Shown piece by piece: positions 55,526 to 64,000 of a stretch of 64,000 nt of DNA (positions within the stretch are counted from its first letter, which is position 1; each line of letters starts with the position of its first letter). The notes under the pieces were generated by a model. It did not search any database. It was not told the DNA's origin and saw only the letters and a list, made by a program, of their open reading frames with translations. Both the position numbers and the translations under genes were made by a program. Location: NCBI RefSeq assembly GCF_022206305.1, contig NZ_JAKOIW010000008.1:62001-126000 (forward strand), in the 5' to 3' direction. This DNA comes from Gordonia sp. 'Campus' (GTDB lineage Bacteria; Actinomycetota; Actinomycetes; Mycobacteriales; Mycobacteriaceae).

Positions 55526-55576
55526 GAGTACCTCGCGTGATCATAGTTACTTTATCCCGACCAGTGTTATCTGGAT

Positions 55577-55597
55577 CATAGTGAACTATGTACATAG
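55577..55597. promoter_or_regulatory. Overlapping palindromes upstream of the importer operon
   Basis: CATAGTGAACTATG (55577-55590) and CTATGTACATAG (55586-55597) are both perfect palindromes and overlap. They lie about 50-70 bases upstream of the ATPase start; the sequence GATCATAGT recurs at 55540. Candidate operator for an unlinked repressor. Confidence 0.6.
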
Positions 55598-55617
55598 ATC
55601 TGTCCAGCAGTCTGCGA

Positions 55618-55631
55618 AACTTTAAAAAGTT
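55618..55631. promoter_or_regulatory. AT-rich palindrome
   Basis: AACTTT-AA-AAAGTT, a perfect 14-bp dyad next to the importer control region. Function unknown. Confidence 0.4.
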
Positions 55632-55760
55632 GGGGCGCAGGGGCCCTCGAGACGCTAGAGTCCAGCGGGGCCGTCAGACCCTTCGATCACGCCTGGGTAT
55701 TTATGATCTATGCGTCAAGAAACGCGGGAGGTTGTGCGCGGTGGTCCCGGCGCACGAAAG

Positions 55761-55787
55761 GTGCCCGGCCACATGATGACCGGGCAC
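55761..55787 (-). terminator. Hairpin downstream of tuf (distal)
   Basis: GTGCCCGG and CCGGGCAC arms, eleven-base loop. One of three successive hairpins downstream of tuf. Confidence 0.6.
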
Positions 55788-55791
55788 GACA

Positions 55792-55825
55792 AAGGCGCCC
55801 GGTCACTTTCGTGACCGGGCGCCTT
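55792..55825 (-). terminator. Main terminator of the str operon
   Basis: A perfect 15-bp stem (AAGGCGCCCGGTCAC and complement) with a four-base loop, about 100 bases after the tuf stop. Confidence 0.85.
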
Positions 55826-55869
55826 CGACTCAGAGAGTCAGTGAATCACTTGGTGATCCGTGACGCAGG

Positions 55870-55916
55870 CCCCCGCCCGACTGACAACGCTCTCGCGCAA
55901 CCACATCGGGCGGGGG
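55870..55916 (-). terminator. Hairpin just downstream of tuf
   Basis: CCCCCGCCCGA and TCGGGCGGGGG, 11-bp stem, 25-base loop; seven bases after the tuf stop. Confidence 0.6.
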
Positions 55917-55922
55917 AAATCG

Positions 55923-57113
55923 TCACTTGGTGATCTTGGTGACTCGACCCGCACCGACGGTGCGGCCACCCTCGCGGATGGCGAAACGCAGGCCCTCGTC
56001 CATGGCGACCGGCTGGATGAGCTTGACGCTCATCTCGGTGTTGTCGCCCGGCATGACCATCTCGGTGCCCTCGGGGAGGGTCACGACGCCGGTCACGTCC
56101 GTGGTGCGGAAGTAGAACTGCGGACGGTAGTTGTTGAAGAACGGGGTGTGACGGCCGCCCTCGTCCTTGGACAGGATGTAAGCCTGGCCCTCGAACTCGG
56201 TGTGCGGGGTCGTGGTGCCCGGCTTCACGATGACCTGACCGCGCTCGACGTCCTCACGCTTGAGGCCGCGGAGCAGCAGACCGGCGTTGTCGCCTGCCTG
56301 TGCCGAGTCGAGGAGCTTGTGGAACATCTCGATACCGGTGACGGTGGTCTTGGTGCTCTTCTCGCGGATGCCGACGATCTCGACTTCCTCGTTCACGTTG
56401 ACCTCGCCGCGCTCCACACGACCGGTGACCACGGTGCCGCGGCCGGTGATCGTGAAGACGTCCTCGACGGGCATGAGGAACGGCTTCTCGGTCTCACGGA
56501 CCGGGTCCGGGATCGACTCGTCGACGGCAGCCATGAGCTCTTCGACCGACTTGGTCCACTCGGGGTCACCCTCGAGGGCCTTGAGAGCCGAGACCTTGAC
56601 GACGGGAGCTTCCTCGTCGAACTCCTGGGCGGCCAGCAGTTCGCGGACCTCCATCTCGACGAGTTCGATGATCTCGTCGTCGTCGACCATGTCGGCCTTG
56701 TTCAGGGCGACCAGGATGTAGGGCACACCGACCTGGCGGGCCAGCAGCACGTGCTCGCGGGTCTGCGGCATCGGGCCGTCGGTGGCGGCGACCACGAGGA
56801 TCGCGCCGTCCATCTGAGCCGCACCGGTGATCATGTTCTTGATGTAGTCGGCGTGACCGGGGGCGTCCACGTGGGCGTAGTGACGCTTCTCGGTCTCGTA
56901 CTCGACGTGCGAGATGTTGATCGTGATACCACGGGCTTTTTCTTCAGGAGCCTTGTCGATCTGATCGAACGCGAAGCTCTTGTTGAGGTCCGGGTACTTG
57001 TCGTGCAGCACCTTGGTGATGGCAGCCGTCAGGGTGGTCTTGCCGTGGTCGACGTGACCGATGGTGCCGATGTTCACGTGCGGCTTGGTCCGCTCGAACT
57101 TCGCCTTCGCCAC
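55923..57113 (-). CDS. tuf: Translation elongation factor Tu
   Basis: A 396-residue EF-Tu: G1 GHVDHGKTT (about 19-27), DAPGHADY (G3), NKADMVDD (G4), and domains II/III. It carries aminoacyl-tRNA to the ribosome. GTG start at 57113 with AGGAGG nine bases upstream. Last gene of the str operon, 107 bp after fusA. Confidence 0.99.
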   Translation of the reverse strand: MAKAKFERTKPHVNIGTIGHVDHGKTTLTAAITKVLHDKYPDLNKSFAFDQIDKAPEEKARGITINISHVEYETEKRHYAHVDAPGHADYIKNMITGAAQMDGAILVVAATDGPMPQTREHVLLARQVGVPYILVALNKADMVDDDEIIELVEMEVRELLAAQEFDEEAPVVKVSALKALEGDPEWTKSVEELMAAVDESIPDPVRETEKPFLMPVEDVFTITGRGTVVTGRVERGEVNVNEEVEIVGIREKSTKTTVTGIEMFHKLLDSAQAGDNAGLLLRGLKREDVERGQVIVKPGTTTPHTEFEGQAYILSKDEGGRHTPFFNNYRPQFYFRTTDVTGVVTLPEGTEMVMPGDNTEMSVKLIQPVAMDEGLRFAIREGGRTVGAGRVTKITK

Positions 57114-57220
57114 TTGATTGTCCTCCTGGACTGTTGTTGCTCTACTGGGCGGATCCCAGCAGGGGTTTTCTTCTTACGTTGGTGCGCAGAACGGGTCGGC
57201 GCATGTCGCTAGGACCGGAT

Positions 57221-59326
57221 TTACTCGCCGGTGGCCTTCGCGATGATTTCCTTCGACACGTTCGCGGGAACCTCCGCGTACGAGTCGAACACCATGGAGT
57301 AGTTTGCCCGGCCCTGGGTCTTCGACCGGAGGTCTCCGATGTAGCCGAACATCTCCGACAGCGGCACCTGTGCCTTGACGACACGCGCACCACTGCGCTC
57401 CTCCATGGCCTGGATCTGGCCACGGCGGGAGTTCAGGTCGCCGATCACGTCACCCATGTAGTCCTCGGGTGTCGTGACCTCGACGGCCATGATGGGCTCG
57501 AGGATGACCGGACCGGCCATCCGCGCAGCTTCCTTCAGTGCCTGCGAACCGGCGATCTTGAACGCCATCTCCGAGGAGTCGACGTCGTGGTACTGACCGT
57601 CGAGCAGGGTGACCTTCAGGTTGACCAGCGGGTATCCGGCGAGGACACCGTACTGCATGGCATCCTGGGCGCCGGCGTCCACCGACGGGATGTACTCACG
57701 CGGCACGCGACCACCGGTGACGGCGTTGGCGAACTCGTAGGTCGCACCGTCCTCGGCGTCCACCAGGGGCTCGAGCTTGATGATGACCTTCGCGAACTGG
57801 CCCGATCCACCGGTCTGCTTCTTGTGGGTGAACTCGTGCTTGTCGACCGTCTTGCGGATGGTCTCGCGGTAGGCCACCTGCGGCTTGCCGACGTTGGCCT
57901 CGACCTTGAACTCGCGCTTCATGCGGTCGACCAGGATGTCGAGGTGGAGCTCGCCCATGCCGCCGATGACGGTCTGGCCGGTCTCCTCGTCGAGCTTCAC
58001 CGAGAAGGTCGGATCCTCTTCGGCGAGCTTCTGGATCGCGGTGCCCAGCTTCTCCTGGTCGGACTTGGTCTTCGGCTCGATCGAGACGTTGATGACCGGG
58101 TCCGGGAAGCTCATGGACTCGAGCACGATCGGCGCGGCCGAATCACACAGGGTGTCACCGGTGGTGGTGTCCTTGAGTCCGATCATCGCGTAGATGTGAC
58201 CCGCGGTGGCGTCCTCGACCGGCATCTCCTTGTTGGCGTGCATCTGGAAGAGCTTGCCGATGCGCTCTTTCTTGCCCTTGGTCGCGTTGAGCACCTGGGT
58301 GCCCGCCGTGATGTGGCCCGAGTAGACACGCACGAAGGTCAGCTTGCCGAAGAACGGGTGAGCCGCGATCTTGAACGCCAGAGCCGAGAACGGCTCGTCG
58401 GCGGACGGCTTGCGCGAGAGGATCTCCTCCTCGTCGCCCACGGCGTGGCCCTCGACGGAGGGCACGTCCAGCGGGGACGGCAGGTAGGCGATGATGGCGT
58501 CGAGCATGGGCTGGACACCCTTGTTCTTGAACGCCGAGCCACAGATCACCGGGTAGTACTCGCGGGCGATCGTGAGCTTGCGGATCGCGGCCTTGATCTC
58601 CTCGACGGACAGCTCTTCGCCGCCGAAGTACTTCTCGAGCAGCGCCTCGTCGGTCTCGGCGACCGTCTCGAGGAGCTTCTCGCGGTACTCCGCAGCCTGG
58701 TCGACCAGGTCGGCGGGGATCTCCTCGATGGTCGGCTCGGCGCCGATCTCGACGGTGCCGCGCCAGGTGATGGCCTTCTGCTCGATGAGGTCGACGACGC
58801 CGTCGAAGTTGTCCTCGGCACCGATCGGCAGCTGCAGGACCAGCGGCTTGGCGCCCAGGCGCTCCTCGATGGTGCGCACGGTGAAGAAGAAGTCCGCACC
58901 GAGCTTGTCCATCTTGTTCACGAAACAGATACGCGGGACGTCGTACTTCTCCGCCTGACGCCAGACCTGCTCGGACTGCGGCTCGACGCCTTCCTTGCCG
59001 TCGAACACGGCGACTGCGCCGTCGAGGACACGGAGGCTGCGCTCCACCTCGACGGTGAAGTCCACGTGACCGGGGGTGTCGATGATGTTGATCTGGTTCT
59101 TGTTCCAGAAACACGTCACCGCGGCGGAGGTGATGGTGATCCCCCGCTCCTTCTCCTGCTCCATCCAGTCGGTGGTCGAGGCACCGTCGTGGGTTTCACC
59201 GATCTTGTAGTTCACACCGGTGTAGAAGAGGATTCGCTCGGTGGCGGTGGTCTTGCCGGCATCGATGTGGGCCATGATGCCGATGTTGCGCACCTTGTTC
59301 AGGTCGCTGAGCACTTCCTGTGCCAC
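57221..59326 (-). CDS. fusA: Translation elongation factor G
   Basis: A 701-residue EF-G: G1 AHIDAGKTT (about 18-26), [17 protein letters not shown], and domains III-V at the expected places (ending [17 protein letters not shown]). It drives translocation. GTG start, 89 bp after rpsG. Confidence 0.99.
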   Translation of the reverse strand: MAQEVLSDLNKVRNIGIMAHIDAGKTTATERILFYTGVNYKIGETHDGASTTDWMEQEKERGITITSAAVTCFWNKNQINIIDTPGHVDFTVEVERSLRVLDGAVAVFDGKEGVEPQSEQVWRQAEKYDVPRICFVNKMDKLGADFFFTVRTIEERLGAKPLVLQLPIGAEDNFDGVVDLIEQKAITWRGTVEIGAEPTIEEIPADLVDQAAEYREKLLETVAETDEALLEKYFGGEELSVEEIKAAIRKLTIAREYYPVICGSAFKNKGVQPMLDAIIAYLPSPLDVPSVEGHAVGDEEEILSRKPSADEPFSALAFKIAAHPFFGKLTFVRVYSGHITAGTQVLNATKGKKERIGKLFQMHANKEMPVEDATAGHIYAMIGLKDTTTGDTLCDSAAPIVLESMSFPDPVINVSIEPKTKSDQEKLGTAIQKLAEEDPTFSVKLDEETGQTVIGGMGELHLDILVDRMKREFKVEANVGKPQVAYRETIRKTVDKHEFTHKKQTGGSGQFAKVIIKLEPLVDAEDGATYEFANAVTGGRVPREYIPSVDAGAQDAMQYGVLAGYPLVNLKVTLLDGQYHDVDSSEMAFKIAGSQALKEAARMAGPVILEPIMAVEVTTPEDYMGDVIGDLNSRRGQIQAMEERSGARVVKAQVPLSEMFGYIGDLRSKTQGRANYSMVFDSYAEVPANVSKEIIAKATGE

Positions 59327-59415
59327 TTAATCGCCTCGCATTTTCGCTAGAGCTGTTGGGTCTGGGGTGGGTCCGGTCGCGGCGACCCCGACAGGGCCGC
59401 CGCGACCGGCAGGTG

Positions 59416-59886
59416 TCACCAGCGGTAGTGCGCGAACGCCCGGTTGGCCTCGGCCATCTTGTGGGTGTCCTCGCGGCGCTTCACCGAAGCACCGAGACCG
59501 TTGGAGGCGTCGAGCAGCTCGTTGGCGAGACGCTCCACCATGGTCTTCTCACGACGCTGCCGGCTGAAGCTGACCAGCCAGCGGAGCGCGAGGGTGTTGG
59601 CACGGTTCGGCTTGACCTCGATCGGCACCTGGTAGGTGGCACCACCGACGCGACGGCTCTTCACCTCGAGGGTGGGCTTGACGTTGTCGAGTGCACGCTT
59701 GAGGGTGACGACCGGATCGGTGCCGGTCTTGTCGCGAGCCTGCTCGAGGGCGCCGTAGACGATGCGCTCGGCGGTCGACTTCTTGCCGTCCAGCAGGATC
59801 TTGTTGACCAGCTGGGTGACCAGCGGGGAACCGTAGACCGGGTCGTTGATCAGGGGGCGCTTGGGCGCGGGTCCTTTACGTGGCAT
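59416..59886 (-). CDS. rpsG: 30S ribosomal protein S7
   Basis: A 156-residue S7 beginning [10 protein letters not shown]; nucleates the 30S head. Six bases after rpsL. Length identical to other actinobacteria. Confidence 0.99.
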   Translation of the reverse strand: MPRKGPAPKRPLINDPVYGSPLVTQLVNKILLDGKKSTAERIVYGALEQARDKTGTDPVVTLKRALDNVKPTLEVKSRRVGGATYQVPIEVKPNRANTLALRWLVSFSRQRREKTMVERLANELLDASNGLGASVKRREDTHKMAEANRAFAHYRW

Positions 59887-59892
59887 GACTTA

Positions 59893-60264
59893 TCAGTTCC
59901 CCTTCTTCGCGCCGTAGCGGCTACGCGCCTGCTTGCGGTCCTTGACACCCTGGGTGTCGAGCGAGCCGCGGATGATCTTGTAACGCACACCCGGGAGGTC
60001 CTTCACACGACCGCCGCGGACGAGCACCATCGAGTGCTCCTGCAGGTTGTGACCTTCGCCGGGGATGTAGGCGGTGACCTCGACGGAGCTGGTCAGGCGA
60101 ACACGCGCGACCTTGCGAAGCGCCGAGTTCGGCTTCTTGGGGGTGGTGGTGTAGACGCGGGTGCACACGCCACGACGCTGCGGGCTCCCCTTGAGGGCAG
60201 CGGTCTTGGTCTTGGCAGCCTTGTCGTGACGGCCCTTGCGGACCAGCTGATTGATGGTTGGCAC
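59893..60264 (-). CDS. rpsL: 30S ribosomal protein S12
   Basis: A 123-residue S12 starting at GTG 60264 ([11 protein letters not shown]). The streptomycin-related lysines in [12 protein letters not shown] and [12 protein letters not shown] are wild type, so no rpsL resistance mutation is visible. First gene of the str operon. A longer open frame exists upstream but is non-coding. Confidence 0.98.
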   Translation of the reverse strand: MPTINQLVRKGRHDKAAKTKTAALKGSPQRRGVCTRVYTTTPKKPNSALRKVARVRLTSSVEVTAYIPGEGHNLQEHSMVLVRGGRVKDLPGVRYKIIRGSLDTQGVKDRKQARSRYGAKKGN

Positions 60265-60734
60265 TAGGTGTTCATTCCTCTTTGTTGTCCGTCGTGGTTG
60301 GTGCTCCGGGCAAGCTCGCAGAACTGGTTCGCACCGGTTCTGCGCTGCTTCCACAACTCGCCCCACCAGCATGTACATGCTGGTCAGTACATTTTCGCTA
60401 CCCCGGGGTCGGGCGTGTCATACACTCGACAGCGGATTCGCTTGTCAGTCCACCACCGCCCCGACCGGAGTCCTCCGGCGGCTCGAGGCCATGGGGCGGG
60501 CATGCGGACTGGCCCAGCATGGGCCGGGCACCGACGATCCACTCTACCGATCGTGTTTACACAGGTCAAAAAACGGATCCTCCACGCGACCTGCAGGTGA
60601 ACGGGCCATGCGTGATCGGTTCCGTCGACGCTCTGTGCTCGGCTTTTACCTTCTCCACTTGTACACCGCGCCACCCGATGCGTCGAGGTACGACAACCGG
60701 GGAGATCCCGATCGCCGCTGCCTACTCCGGCGAC
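60265..60734. other. Leader and promoter region of the str operon
   Basis: These 470 bases separate rpsL from the exonuclease III gene. No gene is supported. The leader from the promoter at about 60541 to rpsL is near 270 bases, long for a ribosomal operon, and may hold leader control. I identified no clear structure in it. Confidence 0.6.
60541..60569 (-). promoter_or_regulatory. Promoter of the str (rpsL) operon
   Basis: On minus, TTGACC (60569-60564) and TAGAGT (60546-60541) are spaced exactly 17 bp, a near-consensus sigma-A promoter. Expected start near 60534. Confidence 0.8.
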
Positions 60735-61610
60735 CTACTCCGGCGTCTGCGGGAGCGTCACCTTCGCCCCGCCGGGTTTCGCCGGATTCGACGGCGGCGG
60801 GACGACGGGTCCGAGGTCGCCGTCGGGCGCCTCGTCGAGGTCCACGACGACCGGCGCGTGGTCGCTGGGCTTGCTCCCCTTGCGCGCCTTCCGGTCGATC
60901 CAGGCAGCAGCCACCCGCTCGGCGGCGGACGCGCCCGCCAGGATCAGGTCGATCCGCATGCCCAGGTCCTTGTGGAACATCCCCGCCCGGTAGTCCCAGT
61001 AGCTGTAGATCCGTTCATCCGGCCAGCGGTCACGGACGACGTCGCGCAGACCCAGGGCCTCGAAGGTCGCGAGCGCAGCGCGCTCGGGCGGCGTCACGTG
61101 GGTGTGCCCGACGTACGCGTCGGGGTCGAAGACGTCGGCATCGGCCGGCGCGATGTTCATGTCGCCGCACAGAAGCGTCGTGGCCGGGTCGTCGACGGCA
61201 CGCGCGAGCGCCGCGAGCCACTCGAGCTTGTAGGGGTAGTGGTCCGAGTCCGGGGACCGCCCGTTGGGCACATACAGGGAGTGCACCCGCAGGCCGCCGC
61301 ACACCGCCGACACGGCTCGCGCCTCGAGCGTCTCGGGGTCCGGATAACCGGGCATCCCGTCGAAACCGACCCGGATGTCGTCGAGACCGACGCGGGACAG
61401 GAGAGCCACACCGTTCCACTGACCCTGGCCGGCGTGGGCGATCTCGTAACCGCGCTCGGCGAGGTCCGCGCCCAGGGCGTCGTGGAACGCGTCGTCGGAG
61501 AGTTTGGTCTCCTGCAGACACACCACGTCGGGACGGCGTTCGTCGAGCCACGGCAGGAGGCGCGGAATCCGCTGCTTCACCGAGTTCACGTTCCAGGTCG
61601 CCACGCGCAT
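60735..61610 (-). CDS. xthA: Exodeoxyribonuclease III
   Basis: A 291-residue ExoIII/AP endonuclease. Active-site residues are in LQETKL, the PNGRSPDSDHYPYKL segment, GDMNIAPADADVF and SDHAPVVVDL. It nicks abasic sites and degrades 3' ends in base excision repair. The C-terminal 30 residues are Pro-rich and variable. Transcribed away from rpsL's promoter on the same strand. Confidence 0.93.
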   Translation of the reverse strand: MRVATWNVNSVKQRIPRLLPWLDERRPDVVCLQETKLSDDAFHDALGADLAERGYEIAHAGQGQWNGVALLSRVGLDDIRVGFDGMPGYPDPETLEARAVSAVCGGLRVHSLYVPNGRSPDSDHYPYKLEWLAALARAVDDPATTLLCGDMNIAPADADVFDPDAYVGHTHVTPPERAALATFEALGLRDVVRDRWPDERIYSYWDYRAGMFHKDLGMRIDLILAGASAAERVAAAWIDRKARKGSKPSDHAPVVVDLDEAPDGDLGPVVPPPSNPAKPGGAKVTLPQTPE

Positions 61611-61712
61611 GCGCCCACGGTAGTACGCCGTCTCCGGGGCACCGGGACCGGCGGACGGGGACCCGGGGTTTCCTTCCCCGGTGATCTGTGTCACGTTGGG
61701 GACATCGACACC

Positions 61713-63335
61713 CTGCACCGCACTTCCGATTCGACGCCCCGACGTCCCGTCATCGAACACTCGTGGCGGCGGTCGGTGCTGTCCGGAGTCCGGCCCGGCG
61801 ACTCCACCCCCACCCGTGCGGAGGACATCACCGCCGCCGACCCGCTGCTCGATGCCGCCCGCCCGGTGCTCGACGACGCGGCGGCCCGTCTGGCCGGCAC
61901 CGATGTGTCCCTTCTGCTCGTCGATCACGAGTGCCGGATGGTGACCCGGGTGGCCTTCGGCACGACGGTCGAACGCAGGCTCGACGCCATCGGTGCGACG
62001 CCGGGTATCCCGTTCGCCGAGGACGTCGTGGGGACCACCGCGCTGGGGACGCCCGCCGAGACGCGCGGCGGGATCGTCGTCAACAGCTCCGAGCACTACC
62101 TAGAGCAGTTCAAGTCGATCAGCTGTTTCGGGCAACCGATCATCCATCCGGCGACCCGACGGCTGGCCGGGATCATCTGCATGTCCGAGATCGCCGAGCG
62201 CATCAACCCGTTGGCGATACCGGTGGTGAACGGGATCGTCGCCGACATCGCCGACCGCCTGCTCGACCGGTCCCGCGCGCACCAGCGGTGCGTCCTCGAC
62301 GCCTTCCAGCGGGCCGCACCGCGTCGCGACCTCGCCGTGGCCGCCATCGGCGATGACCTCCAACTGACCAACGCCCTTGCCGCCGAACTGCTCTCCCCCA
62401 CCGACATCGGAGCCCTGCGGATCGTCGCGACCGACCCGGCGCTGCGCGCCACCGTGCTACCGCTGACCCTGGTGTCGGGTACCGAGGTCGAGATCGCCGT
62501 CGAACCCGTGCCCGGCGCACGCGGTGCAGCTCTGTTCCGGTTCCGGCCGGTCGTCGAACCACCGCCGTCACGTCCGGCCGCGCCGGCCGCGCCATCGCGC
62601 ACCAGCGTCGCGGTCACCGGTGAACCGGGCACCGGTCGCAGCACCCACGCGGCCGCACTCACCGCGGACTCGGCTGTGCCCGCCGTCGTCGTCGACGTCG
62701 CCGACGAACTCATCGGAGGCAACCCGCCCGACATCCCCGCCTATGTCGGCCGCGCCCGGTCGCTGGGCGCCCCGCTGCTCATCGACGGCGTCGATCTGCT
62801 CGACACCCGCTCGGTCGCACTTCTCGGCAAGGTGGCCGTGTCGAGTTCGACGGACTCGCCGCTGATCATCGTCGGCGGTCCGCGAGACCAGGCGAGTCCC
62901 GGCGTGGCCGCACTGCTCGCGCGGTGTGCGACGCGTGTCGATCTGCCGCCGTTGCGGCACCGGACCTCGGAGCTGGCGGCGATCGCCAGCGGCGTGCTCA
63001 CCCATCTCGACCCGGACCTCTCGCTGTCCGGGCCGGCGACCGATGCGCTGCTCTGCGACGACTGGCCGGGCAACCTCACCGAACTCGACTCGGTTCTCCG
63101 GCAAGCCGCCTCGGCATGCCGGGCGCGCGCGTCACGCGTCGTCGAGGTCGCCGATCTCCCACCGGCCTACCGCACGACCAGCCGGGCCGCGCACCTCTCC
63201 GGACGCGAACAGGCCGAGCGCACGGCGATCGTCGAGGCCCTCGACCGGGCCCGGGGCAACAAGGTCCACGCGGCGAAAGACCTGGGGATCAGCCGCACCA
63301 CGCTCTATGCGCGCATGCGCGCACTCGGCATCTGA
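61713..63335 (+). CDS. AcoR-like regulator, GAF and degenerate AAA+ domains with Fis-type HTH
   Basis: About 540 residues. The N-terminal segment has the AcoR-type SWRRSVLSGV; a GAF domain follows (about 55-185), then a central AAA+-like domain with a modified Walker A (GEPGTGRST) and no GAFTGA motif, so it does not use sigma-54. The C-terminal Fis HTH (KVHAAKDLGISRTTLYARMRALGI) ends the protein. The start is uncertain: no ATG or GTG lies before the conserved N-terminal motif; CTG at 61713 with GGGGA upstream is the best guess. The next in-frame GTG would delete SWRRS. Relatives activate acetoin or alkane catabolic genes. Confidence 0.8.
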   Translation: MHRTSDSTPRRPVIEHSWRRSVLSGVRPGDSTPTRAEDITAADPLLDAARPVLDDAAARLAGTDVSLLLVDHECRMVTRVAFGTTVERRLDAIGATPGIPFAEDVVGTTALGTPAETRGGIVVNSSEHYLEQFKSISCFGQPIIHPATRRLAGIICMSEIAERINPLAIPVVNGIVADIADRLLDRSRAHQRCVLDAFQRAAPRRDLAVAAIGDDLQLTNALAAELLSPTDIGALRIVATDPALRATVLPLTLVSGTEVEIAVEPVPGARGAALFRFRPVVEPPPSRPAAPAAPSRTSVAVTGEPGTGRSTHAAALTADSAVPAVVVDVADELIGGNPPDIPAYVGRARSLGAPLLIDGVDLLDTRSVALLGKVAVSSSTDSPLIIVGGPRDQASPGVAALLARCATRVDLPPLRHRTSELAAIASGVLTHLDPDLSLSGPATDALLCDDWPGNLTELDSVLRQAASACRARASRVVEVADLPPAYRTTSRAAHLSGREQAERTAIVEALDRARGNKVHAAKDLGISRTTLYARMRALGI

Positions 63336-63347
63336 CCCGGGCAGCCG

Positions 63348-64000
63348 TCAGTCCGCGTTCGCCGGGGTGGCGAGCGGGTCCCGCAACGTCCGGCGTGCCA
63401 GGGCCGCGATGAGGTCGGTCCGGGTGACGATGCCGACGAGGGTGTCACCCGCCAGGACCGGCACCGCGTCACATCCGCTCTCGGCGAGCAGGGGCAGCAG
63501 GGCCCCGACCGGTGTCGCCGGGGTCGCCACCGCCGGTTCCGGCGACATCACGTCCGCCGCGCTCAACTCGGCCCCGTCGGGACGGATGAGCCGACGGACG
63601 AGATGGATCTGGAACACCACCCCGACGAACGTGCCCTCACCCGTGATCACCGGCAGCGAGGTGAAGCCGTACTCGTCGAAGTGGGCCGCGACGTCCCGCA
63701 GCGGTGTCTCGGGTCCGACGGTCACCAGGTCGCGAGACATCACATCCGTTGCGGTGAGCGGACCCGTACGATGCCCGGCGGCCTGGATCTCGGCCGCACC
63801 GATCAGACGGGCGAGGTCGGCGACGCCGAGGTTGAGTGACTGCTCGTACCGATCGAGTATTCCGGTGAGTTCGTCCTCGTCGAGACCGAGCCGCGCGGAC
63901 GGCGGGGGCGCGGAGTCGAACCGGCGATACGGATAGCGCCGCCCGGTCAGTCGCGCATAGCCGGCGGCGAGGACGACCAGCAACAGGGATCCGGCGAGGA
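63348..64000 (-). CDS. HPP family membrane protein with two CBS domains (partial)
   Basis: The frame is open to the right edge, so the N-terminus is outside. What is seen: the end of a membrane segment (LLLVVLAAGYARLTGRRYPYRR, divided), a linker, and two CBS repeats (TATDVMSRDLVTV...; SAADVMSPEPAVA...) in the last 150 residues. HPP membrane regions of about 170 residues normally precede such a CBS pair; some are nitrite transporters. Converges with the AcoR-like gene, 12 bp apart. Confidence 0.82.
   Translation of the reverse strand, partial: LAGSLLLVVLAAGYARLTGRRYPYRRFDSAPPPSARLGLDEDELTGILDRYEQSLNLGVADLARLIGAAEIQAAGHRTGPLTATDVMSRDLVTVGPETPLRDVAAHFDEYGFTSLPVITGEGTFVGVVFQIHLVRRLIRPDGAELSAADVMSPEPAVATPATPVGALLPLLAESGCDAVPVLAGDTLVGIVTRTDLIAALARRTLRDPLATPANAD

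Larger units (their letters stand above)
55526..55922. other. Intergenic region, importer operon / tuf
   Basis: These 397 bases hold no gene. From 55526 to about 55640 the DNA is A+T-rich with several palindromes that look like the importer's promoter and operator. From 55761 to 55916 three hairpins follow that end tuf. Confidence 0.7.

Noticed and set aside
55588..55776. Small plus-strand open frame in the tuf/importer gap
   Set aside because: No family match, lies over palindromes and a hairpin region, and no ribosome binding site is evident.
51661..55825. Insertion-sequence ends flanking the importer
   Set aside because: The flanking hairpins are terminators in sequence and place; there is no transposase gene or target duplication.
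60258..61712. Continuous plus-strand frame joined to the AcoR-like protein (1025 residues in total)
   Set aside because: It runs opposite to xthA and the rpsL leader and shows no protein-like conservation; only the region from about 61713 fits the regulator.

Overview
The window is high-GC chromosomal DNA from a mycolic-acid actinomycete, most likely Gordonia or a close relative (Rhodococcus, Mycobacterium-like). Support comes from an antigen-85-type mycolyltransferase, a full mycofactocin cluster, two KstR-type operators, Mce-associated membrane proteins, and the order str operon - mycofactocin region - S10 operon, which I recall from Mycobacterium tuberculosis. I recognise no tRNA, rRNA, CRISPR array, transposase or prophage gene.

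Layout. 1-5551 (all minus): a DrrA-type ABC ATPase and two ABC-2 permeases, then the first condensation and adenylation domains of a non-ribosomal peptide synthetase that runs off the left edge. 5865-6757: a phosphoribosyltransferase and a small acetyltransferase. 6832-9290 (minus): a membrane histidine kinase with an in-frame 15-bp tandem repeat, followed by a membrane protein that appears to lack a kinase domain. 9415-14710 (minus): the 11-gene S10 ribosomal protein operon, rpsJ to rpsQ, ending at a strong terminator. 15114-21129 (plus): a hotdog-fold protein, an N-acetylglutaminylglutamine-type amidotransferase coupled to an S9 peptidase, and an NCS1 permease. 21244-26333 (plus): a compact five-gene operon (esterase, SDR, ferritin-like protein, Baeyer-Villiger-type monooxygenase, MerR regulator) that recalls the mymA operon.

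27490-37423 is the mycofactocin region: mftR (plus) and, on minus, mftA (35 codons), mftB, mftC, mftD, a mycofactocin-type SDR, mftE, mftF and mftG. A plus-strand alpha-methylacyl-CoA racemase gene sits inside the cluster. A 14-bp-stem hairpin lies between mftC and mftD, and a KstR-type operator inside a 32-bp dyad abuts the SDR start codon. Next to the cluster are kshB with a perfect KstR-type operator, a DoxX protein, an AlkD-like glycosylase and a ferredoxin-reductase-like flavoprotein. Sterol catabolism and mycofactocin redox chemistry are therefore neighbours and may share control.

41200-44546 (minus): an SDR and four orphan Mce-associated membrane proteins. 44628-45510 (minus): a TetR regulator behind an 85-residue protein made of the C-terminal part of a cytochrome P450 whose haem cysteine is Tyr. 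45633-51634: menC, an MpaB/Lcp-like oxygenase, an alpha/beta hydrolase, the mycolyltransferase, a SHOCT membrane protein and a CDP-diacylglycerol pyrophosphatase-like secreted protein. 51710-55525 (minus): a ribose-type ABC importer bracketed by near-identical terminator hairpins. 55923-60264 (minus): tuf, fusA, rpsG and rpsL with a clear promoter. 60735-64000: exonuclease III, an AcoR/GAF/Fis-type regulator with an uncertain start, and the C-terminal part of an HPP/CBS membrane protein.
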